Assembly: GCA_018660305.1 (NCBI GenBank)
Contig: JABJKO010000168.1
Span: 1 to 8,916, forward strand
Reading direction: 5' to 3'
Source: Rhodospirillaceae bacterium
GTDB taxonomy: Bacteria > Pseudomonadota > Alphaproteobacteria > MPNO01 > UBA2964
DNA: 8,916 bases
Positions 1 through 4,529 of the stretch are shown in pieces; positions within the stretch are counted from its first letter, which is position 1; each line of letters begins with the position of its first letter. The notes beneath the pieces were generated by a model that had not been told where the DNA came from, did no database searches, and saw only the letters and a list, made by a program, of their open reading frames with translations. A program made the position numbers and the translations under genes.

Positions 1-81
1 GTCCCCGAACCCGGCACGCTGGCCCTGTTCGCTCTCGGTCTCGCCGGTCTTGGCCTCGCACGGCGTCGTAAGGCTGCGTAA
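1..81 (+). CDS. PEP-CTERM sorting domain protein, C-terminal fragment (5' end outside window)
   Basis: Only the last 26 residues and the TAA stop are present. They form a complete PEP-CTERM tail: the VPEPGT signal, a short hydrophobic helix rich in Leu/Gly/Ala, and a basic end (ARRRKAA). In this family the tail directs the exported protein to an exosortase, which is thought to cleave near the PEP motif. The fragment matches the tail of the gene at 688-1413 in 21 of 26 residues and 66 of 81 bases by hand count, and many of the differences are silent. The two genes are therefore neighbouring paralogues or share a recently exchanged 3' end. The rest of the protein, and so its function, cannot be seen. 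A strong terminator follows at 176-202. Confidence 0.85.
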   Translation, partial: VPEPGTLALFALGLAGLGLARRRKAA

Positions 82-90
82 TACCATTTC

Positions 91-160
91 GTAGGGGCCG
101 GTCTCAGACCGGCCCGTTACATCCGGGATTGGTGCGGGCGGGTCTAAGCCCCGCCCCTAC
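91..160. repeat. 70-nt compound palindromic intergenic repeat
   Basis: The outer arms GTAGGGGC (91-98) and GCCCCTAC (153-160) are perfect inverted repeats. Inside are two further hairpins: GGCCGGTC/GACCGGCC (96-103 with 107-114, 3-nt loop) and GGGCGGG/CCCGCCC (136-142 with 150-156). It lies between the stop codon of the first PEP-CTERM gene and its terminator, so it would be transcribed in the 3' UTR. The nested symmetry is typical of dispersed REP-like elements, but only one copy is visible here. Confidence 0.6.
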
Positions 161-175
161 AACCTCAGGAGAATT

Positions 176-202
176 ACGGCGGTTCTTCGGAGCCGCCGTT
201 TT
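176..202 (+). terminator. Rho-independent terminator after the first PEP-CTERM gene
   Basis: ACGGCGGTTC pairs with GAGCCGCCGT in a 10-bp stem (one G-U pair) closed by a C(TTCG)G tetraloop, an exceptionally stable loop. It is followed directly by TTTT (199-202). It lies 95 nt after the stop codon at 79-81. Confidence 0.8.
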
Positions 203-225
203 CATGTTGAACTGCCCCTGTAGTT

Positions 226-310
226 GTCATCCTCGTGCTCGCCACGAGGATCTTTTTCCACGGGAGGTACGATGGCTGGGAGATCCTCGCATCAAGTGCG
301 AGGATGACGA
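226..310. repeat. 85-nt double-hairpin intergenic repeat, copy 1
   Basis: The left half has the hairpin TCCTCGTG/CACGAGGA and the right half ATCCTCGCA/TGCGAGGAT, each with a 5-nt loop. The two ends (GTCATCCTCG and CGAGGATGAC) are also perfect inverted repeats, so the whole unit can fold as one large cruciform. It has exactly the same length as copy 2 at 1432-1516. Stem bases differ between copies but pairing is kept. The style matches the GTCATCCYCG...CGRGGATGAC repeats seen between genes in many Alphaproteobacteria. This copy lies downstream of the terminator at 176-202. Confidence 0.75.
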
Positions 311-374
311 GGTTGATGCTGTTGGATGAAATGTCCGCCTCGGGTCCCCTCCGGCCCTGAAATATTTCTTGCCG

Positions 375-411
375 GGTGCCCGATTATGAAGGTGAAGCGG
401 ACGCCGATGCC
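375..411 (+). repeat. Short degenerate repeat, copy A (matches 1570-1606)
   Basis: This stretch matches 1570-1606 at about 29 of 37 positions, without gaps. In one frame both copies read YEGEAD, with all differences inside those six codons at third positions. The surrounding gene-free stretch 311-513 shows no credible coding region. It also has an imperfect inverted pair, GGGTGCC(C)GATT at 374-385 and AATCGGCACCC at 480-490, about 94 nt apart, which could be the ends of a small mobile (MITE-like) element or remnants of a lost gene. Confidence 0.4.
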
Positions 412-598
412 GCGATGCTCTCGCGCAAAGCAGACGTAAATCAGAATGACCATGCACGGGCGCGAACAGCCGAGACATAAATCGGCACCCCCTGAAATCG
501 ACCGCGTTAACATTTGGGTGTCGGTAGATTTTACAATCCCGATTTCGGCTCCATCCCCTTAACCATTGTCATCGGCTTAAGAGCCCGAATTAACCCGG

Positions 599-616
599 TT
601 GGCATGGAAATTGCAT
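599..616 (+). promoter_or_regulatory. Sigma-54 (RpoN) -24/-12 promoter of the PEP-CTERM gene
   Basis: The sequence TTGGCATG-GAAA-TTGCAT fits the consensus YTGGCACG-N4-TTGCW with one mismatch. The invariant GG (601-602) and GC (613-614) are separated by the required 10 nt. The predicted transcript start is near 626, which leaves a leader of about 60 nt before the ATG at 688. Sigma-54 promoters need an activator ATPase bound upstream. I see no unambiguous binding site; the imperfect dyad GATT-TTAC-AATC around 528-539 is only a possibility. Known biology: PEP-CTERM/exosortase loci are often linked to the sigma-54-dependent regulator PrsR. Confidence 0.65.
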
Positions 617-687
617 GGAGGACACCAGGAGAGCCGCTTCACGATGACGCGGCTTTGACGCAACCGACTTTCAAGGAGTACGCGACC

Positions 688-1413
688 ATGCCCACATGGC
701 ACATCCCAAAATCAGCCTTCATGGCTGTTCTCACCGCTTTTATGCTGTCCGCCATTCCGGGCGCCAGCGCCTCCCTCATTCACCAGGTTTCGGTGGAAGG
801 GGGGACCCTCACCCTCGCGGTGCCCGCGCCTGCCGGCATATGCTTCACCGATCCTTCCGAACCTTCCGATCCCCCTGGATGCGTCCTGGGAGAGGACCCG
901 TCGTCTTTTGTCTTCCCCGGAGCTACCGGCACGCCGCCGTCCCTTGAGTTTAGCGGCCCCGATCCCCTGATCGCCGAATTCGAATTTGGCATGTGGGAAG
1001 TCAATCCGAATGATTGGACGCTGACCGGCTCCTTCTTGTTCTCGACGGATGAAGCCGATCTCGACCTGCTCTGGCTTAATCTGGTCGACGGCCACGGAGA
1101 ATTCATTTTCTTCCCGGAAATTACGGCCCCTGTGGCGTTTTTCTTTTTCGACGTCCTGGATGATGTCTTCGAGACGCTCGGCGAGATGCCTGGGGAAACC
1201 GAATTCGATGCGGCGCTTACCATTTGGCTTGAGTCGGCTGCCTTCGTCGGGCCCAACTGTGTAACGGGTGGCGAAATTGGCCCGGACGATATCTGCGGCA
1301 TCGTCGAATTGTGGTTTACACCCAATCACGATATTCCCGAGCCCGGCACGCTGGCCATCATGGGCCTCGGCCTCGCCGGTCTCGGCTTCGCACGGCGTCG
1401 GAAAGCGGCGTAA
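688..1413 (+). CDS. PEP-CTERM sorting domain surface/exported protein
   Basis: A predicted secreted protein of 241 residues. The start is the ATG at 688, preceded by AAGGAG (673-678) with 9-nt spacing. An in-frame extension back to 514 would run through the sigma-54 promoter and is not credible. Residues 1-29 form a signal peptide (K8, a hydrophobic core, then SAIPGASAS) with likely cleavage after ASA. The tail at 216-241 reads IPEPGTLA, a hydrophobic helix and ARRRKAA, the exosortase signal. The 186 residues between show no enzyme motif I recognise. They contain no Lys or Arg, many Asp/Glu, a run of four Phe near 151-154, and two Cys pairs (52/65 and 191/203) that could form disulphides. PEP-CTERM proteins are usually linked to exopolysaccharide and biofilm or floc formation; the specific role here is unknown. 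No exosortase gene is visible in the window. Confidence 0.88.
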   Translation: MPTWHIPKSAFMAVLTAFMLSAIPGASASLIHQVSVEGGTLTLAVPAPAGICFTDPSEPSDPPGCVLGEDPSSFVFPGATGTPPSLEFSGPDPLIAEFEFGMWEVNPNDWTLTGSFLFSTDEADLDLLWLNLVDGHGEFIFFPEITAPVAFFFFDVLDDVFETLGEMPGETEFDAALTIWLESAAFVGPNCVTGGEIGPDDICGIVELWFTPNHDIPEPGTLAIMGLGLAGLGFARRRKAA

Positions 1414-1431
1414 GGAAATATTCTATTAATC

Positions 1432-1516
1432 GTCACCCTCGGACTTGATCCGAGGGTCTTTCGAAGAATGAGAATCCCATGGTGAAAGATCCTCGGATCA
1501 AGCCCGAGGATGACGA
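1432..1516. repeat. 85-nt double-hairpin intergenic repeat, copy 2
   Basis: The left hairpin is CCCTCGGA/TCCGAGGG with a 5-nt loop and the right hairpin is ATCCTCGG/CCGAGGAT. The ends GTCACCCTCG and CGAGGATGAC pair with a single mismatch. It is the same length and architecture as copy 1 (226-310), with compensating stem changes. Here it lies between the PEP-CTERM stop codon and the terminator, so it is part of the transcript's 3' UTR. Confidence 0.78.
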
Positions 1517-1526
1517 ACTTGGTAAG

Positions 1527-1565
1527 ACGGCGGTTCCTCAATTCCTAGGGCCGCCGTTTTCTTTT
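1527..1565 (+). terminator. Rho-independent terminator after the second PEP-CTERM gene
   Basis: The stem ACGGCGG (1527-1533) pairs with CCGCCGT (1551-1557), probably extended by weaker inner pairs, and is followed by TTTTCTTTT. Its outer stem is identical to that of the terminator at 176-202, which supports common ancestry of the two 3' regions. It ends about 50 nt before the convergent minus-strand gene ends at 1619. The opposite strand has no T-run, so it does not look bidirectional. Confidence 0.75.
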
Positions 1566-1569
1566 GATT

Positions 1570-1606
1570 GGTGTCCGGTTATGAGGGCGAAGCGGATTTC
1601 GATGCT
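1570..1606 (+). repeat. Short degenerate repeat, copy B (matches 375-411)
   Basis: The first 27 bases match copy A at 23 positions and CGATGC is shared a little further on. It lies immediately after the terminator and stops just before the end of the hydrolase gene at 1619. This suggests a truncated copy or the edge of a duplicated segment. Confidence 0.4.
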
Positions 1607-1618
1607 CGACGGGCTCGG

Positions 1619-2533
1619 CTATTCTCCCTCCACCACCGGGTTCACCAGGGTGCCGACGCCATCCACCTCGATGGTAACCGTGTCGCCCGGCTTGAGAAAA
1701 ATACCGCGCGGGCGGCCGACGCCGGACGGCGTGCCGGTGGAGACCACATCGCCCGGCCGCAGCTTGATGCCGCGGCTGAGCCATTCGATCTGTTCGGCGA
1801 TATCGAAAATGAGATCGGAGACATATTCGTCCTGCATCTTCTCGTCATTGACCCAGAGCTGCATGCGGCAGGCATAGGGATCGGCAATCTGGTCGGCCGG
1901 CGTGACCCACGGTCCCATGGGGGCTGACCCTTCGAACACCTTGTGGCCGAACCAGTCGACGCCGAAGCGCGGCCAGTCGTCGCGCTTGCCGCGGTCGCGG
2001 GCGGAAAGATCGTTCAGGATGGTATAGCCGGCCACATGCTCGAACGCCTTATCGAGCGGGATATTGCGGCCTTCCTTGCCGATGATGACGGCGAACTCGG
2101 CTTCCCAATCCACCTGCTTGGAAACTTTTGGCAGGCGGATCTCCTCACCCGGTCCGATGACGCAGTGGGGCCCCGCCTTGATAAAGAAGTACGGATCGGT
2201 GACCGACTTGTCCGGATAGGTCTTGCCGTCGGGCGACATCTCCATGGCGTGCTTCTTGTAGTTTGCCCCGGCGCAATAGATACACGCCGGATAGAGCAGC
2301 GGCGGCAGAAGCTGGATTTCGGCCAGCGGACGGGTTTCGCCGCCCGCCTCCGCCAGATCGTGCAGCACCGGACAGACTGTCTCCCAAGCGGCATACATGC
2401 TCATGGTACTGGCGGCCCACGGCTGGCCGCCCGCCACCTGCTGTATATCGAGAACCTGATCATCGCCGATCAGAAGCCCGGGCCGCGCCTCACCGGCCAC
2501 GCCGGCATAATTCAACAGCTTGAAATCCGCCAT
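1619..2533 (-). CDS. Fumarylacetoacetate hydrolase (FAH) family protein
   Basis: A 304-residue member of the FAH superfamily, metal-dependent enzymes that hydrolyse, decarboxylate or isomerise small keto/enol acids (for example 2-hydroxyhepta-2,4-dienedioate isomerase, FAHD1-type oxaloacetate decarboxylase, ureidoglycolate lyase). Residues 1-75 are the variable N-terminal part. The catalytic fold follows, with NYKKHAME (91-98, likely catalytic His95), the metal-binding cluster DWEAEFAV (Glu144, Glu146), NDLSARD (Asp175 as third ligand) and the family's GTPSGVG loop (267-273). Length and motifs are complete, so an active enzyme is expected. The start is the ATG at 2533, preceded by GGGAG with 9-nt spacing. 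It lies 40 nt downstream of the aldolase-like gene, in an apparent two-gene operon. The substrate cannot be assigned from sequence alone. Confidence 0.9.
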   Translation of the reverse strand: MADFKLLNYAGVAGEARPGLLIGDDQVLDIQQVAGGQPWAASTMSMYAAWETVCPVLHDLAEAGGETRPLAEIQLLPPLLYPACIYCAGANYKKHAMEMSPDGKTYPDKSVTDPYFFIKAGPHCVIGPGEEIRLPKVSKQVDWEAEFAVIIGKEGRNIPLDKAFEHVAGYTILNDLSARDRGKRDDWPRFGVDWFGHKVFEGSAPMGPWVTPADQIADPYACRMQLWVNDEKMQDEYVSDLIFDIAEQIEWLSRGIKLRPGDVVSTGTPSGVGRPRGIFLKPGDTVTIEVDGVGTLVNPVVEGE

Positions 2534-2573
2534 GTTCTTGTCTCCCTATTTTTTTGAGGAACCGGAAGTCAGT

Positions 2574-3356
2574 CTAGTCCTTGTAATCCGGAAAGAGTTT
2601 TTCGACCAAGGCCATGCTGGCGACCCAGTCACGGCTTGATTCATTATATTGACCGATACGGCCGAATTTCTTGGCGCGGGTTTCCGCCACCTCGTGTTCG
2701 ATCTCGATCAGCTCGCCGCCACCGGCCAGCGCCCGCACCTGCGCGCGGCAGGCCAGCTCGAAGAAGTGGTTGTAAATATAGGCCTCGGCCAGGCTCGTAC
2801 CGCACACCAGCGAGCCATGATTTTCCAGCAGCATGACCCAGTGATCGCCCAGCTTCCCGGCGAGGTGACCAGCGCCGACATAGGTGGTGTCATCGACCTC
2901 ATTGGCGTAGTACGCGATGCGGTTATAGAAGCGGACGGCCTGCTGCGTGATCGGCAGCAAACCGAGTTTCTGAGCCGAAATGGCCAGATTATCCGGTGAA
3001 TGGGTATGAACGGCCGAGACGATCTCAGGCCGTGTCCGCAGCACGGCGGCATGGAGATTATAGGCCGCCGGGCTGGCCTTGTAGTCCGACTCCATCACCT
3101 GATTGCCTTCGACGTCATATTTGACAAGGTTGGAGGCGGTGACCTGCTCCATGAACACGTTGTCGGCCTTGACCAGGAAGTGGCCGGGCTCGCCCGGCAC
3201 CCGTACGGAAATATGGTTGTAGGTCAGATCCACAAAGACGAAATGTGACACCAGCCGGTGCGCGGCGGCCAGTTCGCAGCGCGCCTGCCATTCCTCGGCG
3301 CTGACCTGATCGCGGACCGATGATCCCTTGTTTTTCTTGATGGATGTCACGCTCAT
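2574..3356 (-). CDS. Class II aldolase/adducin-like family protein
   Basis: About 260 residues from the chosen ATG at 3356, which has a good GGGGAG ribosome site 7 nt upstream. An upstream ATG at 3392 would add 12 residues but has only a weak site. The fold is the class II (zinc) aldolase/adducin head domain. Visible zinc ligands are AVHTH (His117, His119) and LENHG (His180). In fuculose-phosphate aldolase the catalytic Glu lies four residues before the FH/LH histidine; here that position is Ala (ASPAAYNLH), as in adducin-like family members. The protein therefore probably binds zinc and a small acid or sugar, but may not act as a classical aldolase. It is the first gene of an operon with the FAH-family enzyme, which suggests both act on one substrate. 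An alternative role is a decarboxylase or epimerase of the same fold. Confidence 0.85.
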   Translation of the reverse strand: MSVTSIKKNKGSSVRDQVSAEEWQARCELAAAHRLVSHFVFVDLTYNHISVRVPGEPGHFLVKADNVFMEQVTASNLVKYDVEGNQVMESDYKASPAAYNLHAAVLRTRPEIVSAVHTHSPDNLAISAQKLGLLPITQQAVRFYNRIAYYANEVDDTTYVGAGHLAGKLGDHWVMLLENHGSLVCGTSLAEAYIYNHFFELACRAQVRALAGGGELIEIEHEVAETRAKKFGRIGQYNESSRDWVASMALVEKLFPDYKD

Positions 3357-3454
3357 TGGAGCACTCCCCGGCTTACTATGGATTGGTCCCATGTTCCCAT
3401 TTTAATCCCGCACAAACAACGGCCCGCCTCTTGCGAACGGGGGGTGGTATCTGA

Positions 3455-3471
3455 GATGCTGCGTCAGCATC
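3455..3471. promoter_or_regulatory. Inverted repeat, candidate operator in a divergent promoter region
   Basis: GATGCTG-CGT-CAGCATC is a perfect 7-bp dyad with a 3-nt centre, in the 138-nt gap between the minus-strand aldolase-like gene and the plus-strand GlcG-family gene. It begins 40 nt before the GlcG start codon. The size and symmetry suit a dimeric repressor or activator serving both directions. No regulator gene for it is seen in the window. Nothing else firm is visible in this gap. Confidence 0.45.
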
Positions 3472-3494
3472 AAACAAGACCGTGAGGATCATCC

Positions 3495-3920
3495 ATGTCT
3501 AACGTCACCCTCGAACAGGCTTCAATTATCATCGACACAGCCCTCGCCACCGGCCGCGAAATGGATCTCGCGCCACTGACATTCGCGGTGCTCGATGCCG
3601 GCGGTCACCTGGTGGCCATGAAGCGCGAAGACAAATCCTCGCTGCTGCGCTTTGACATCGCGTCCGGCAAGGCGTGGGGGTCGCTTGGCATGGGTGCCTC
3701 GACCCGTGCCATGGCCGGACGCTACGAAAGAAACCCCGGCTTCTTCGGCGCCGTCACGGTTCTGGCCGACGGCAGAATGCCCACCAGTCCCGGTGGCGTC
3801 CTTCTGCTCGACGGCAATGGCGACGTCATCGGCGCGGTCGGCGCCAGCGGCGATTCCGGCGATAACGACGAAAAATGCGTTATGGCGGGAATTGAAGCGG
3901 CAGGTCTCACCGCCGGTTGA
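3495..3920 (+). CDS. GlcG/HbpS family (DUF336) protein
   Basis: A 141-residue protein of the GlcG/HbpS family, small alpha/beta proteins, some of which bind haem or cobalamin (HbpS, PduO C-terminal domain). Others, such as GlcG, are encoded beside glycolate-type catabolic genes with unclear function. Family hallmarks are VLDAGGHLVAMKR (about 33-45), a helix with ASGKAW, TSPGGVLLLDGNGDVIGAVGASG (about 96-118) and a C-terminal DNDEKCVMAGI helix. Length is normal and no signal peptide is seen, so it is probably cytoplasmic. The start is the ATG at 3495, with GAGG shortly upstream. It is divergent from the aldolase/FAH operon and probably co-transcribed with the small gene 5 nt downstream. The family often accompanies dehydrogenases and enzymes of hydroxy-acid metabolism, which fits the neighbours. 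Confidence 0.85.
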   Translation: MSNVTLEQASIIIDTALATGREMDLAPLTFAVLDAGGHLVAMKREDKSSLLRFDIASGKAWGSLGMGASTRAMAGRYERNPGFFGAVTVLADGRMPTSPGGVLLLDGNGDVIGAVGASGDSGDNDEKCVMAGIEAAGLTAG

Positions 3921-3925
3921 TCGGA

Positions 3926-4264
3926 ATGACGGACCCTCGGGAAGATTCGCCGGATAACCTGATCCAGCTTGACCGGTCCCCCTTTTCGCCGGCCGATCTC
4001 AAGAAAATCGAGGCGCTGGGAGAAAAACAAAAACTGCTGTACCGGTGGTTTCGCAGCGAACGGATCACCCAGCCCGGCCTCGATCTCTACAAGGTCTATT
4101 CCGGTGCCCGCGGACGCACGCCCTATGCCGCCTACCGGGTGGAACGGTACAGCGACGGCACCTACAAACTCCTGAGGCACCGCACCGACGAACTTCTGGC
4201 GGAAGACAGAACGCTGGACGCAGTTCTCGAAAAATTACCCGACGATTTCTTCTATTCCGTGTAA
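3926..4264 (+). CDS. Hypothetical protein, 112 residues
   Basis: I do not recognise this protein. The ATG at 3926 is 5 nt after the GlcG-family stop codon, so translation is probably coupled. A TTG at 3917 overlapping that stop is also possible, but there is no clear ribosome site for either. The product is hydrophilic, with no signal peptide or membrane segment. It has an acidic N-terminus, a Lys/Glu-rich helix (about 24-37), then a Tyr/Arg-rich middle (LYRWFRSER, YKVYSGARGR, YAAYRVERYSDGTYKLLRHR, about 38-86) and an acidic end (LPDDFFYSV). The alternating aromatic and basic residues suggest a small beta-sheet domain. Tight linkage to the GlcG-family gene is the only clue to its role. Confidence 0.65.
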   Translation: MTDPREDSPDNLIQLDRSPFSPADLKKIEALGEKQKLLYRWFRSERITQPGLDLYKVYSGARGRTPYAAYRVERYSDGTYKLLRHRTDELLAEDRTLDAVLEKLPDDFFYSV

Positions 4265-4520
4265 CGATTGCAACGCCAGCCGTCGCTGAGATTATGAGGG
4301 AAAACCAGCCCCCGTAGCATGTTACTCCATTGTTTTTACACGATAATTTCGCCGAAATTTATTTCAACGTCTTTGAAAATATTCCACTTAAACGAGTATT
4401 GACCCGGTTACGCGCGACATGCACGGATGGCGTTTCCAAATTTGTCGCCCCTAACCGTTCTTGAGATCGCCGACGGTTTTACGCAATTGCCCCGGCACGG
4501 CATAGCTGCCCCTCACAAAT
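4265..4520. other. Intergenic region upstream of the histidine kinase
   Basis: This stretch is non-coding and more AT-rich than its neighbours. It must hold the kinase promoter, but I find no convincing -35/-10 pair. A small dyad GAAAT-TT-ATTTC (4354-4365) is visible and could be an operator. A TTGACC at 4399 has no matching -10. No clear terminator for the upstream operon was found. Confidence 0.4.
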
Positions 4521-4526
4521 GGAGGA
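4521..4526 (+). promoter_or_regulatory. Strong ribosome binding site of the histidine kinase
   Basis: GGAGGA lies 3 nt before the ATG at 4530, almost the full anti-16S complement. It fixes the start codon, although the spacing is slightly short. Confidence 0.75.
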
Positions 4527-4529
4527 ATT

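Noticed and set aside
129..513. Small open frames on both strands in the repeat-rich gap
   Set aside because: They run across the terminator and palindromic repeats, have no ribosome sites, and their products show no domain features.
514..687. In-frame N-terminal extension of the PEP-CTERM protein
   Set aside because: It would place the sigma-54 promoter inside the coding region and precede a normal signal peptide with 58 extra residues. The ATG at 688 has its own AAGGAG.
712..1329. Long minus-strand open frames opposite the PEP-CTERM gene
   Set aside because: No recognisable domains. They are the antisense of a gene with a clear signal peptide and sorting tail.
3357..3392. Upstream ATG at 3392 for the aldolase-like protein
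   Set aside because: It adds 12 non-conserved residues and has a weak ribosome site; the ATG at 3356 has GGGGAG at ideal spacing. It cannot be fully excluded.
4493..4508. Sigma-54-like sequence CGGCACG...AGCTG before the kinase
   Set aside because: The GG-to-GC spacing is 9 rather than 10 nt and the -12 element lacks TTGC.
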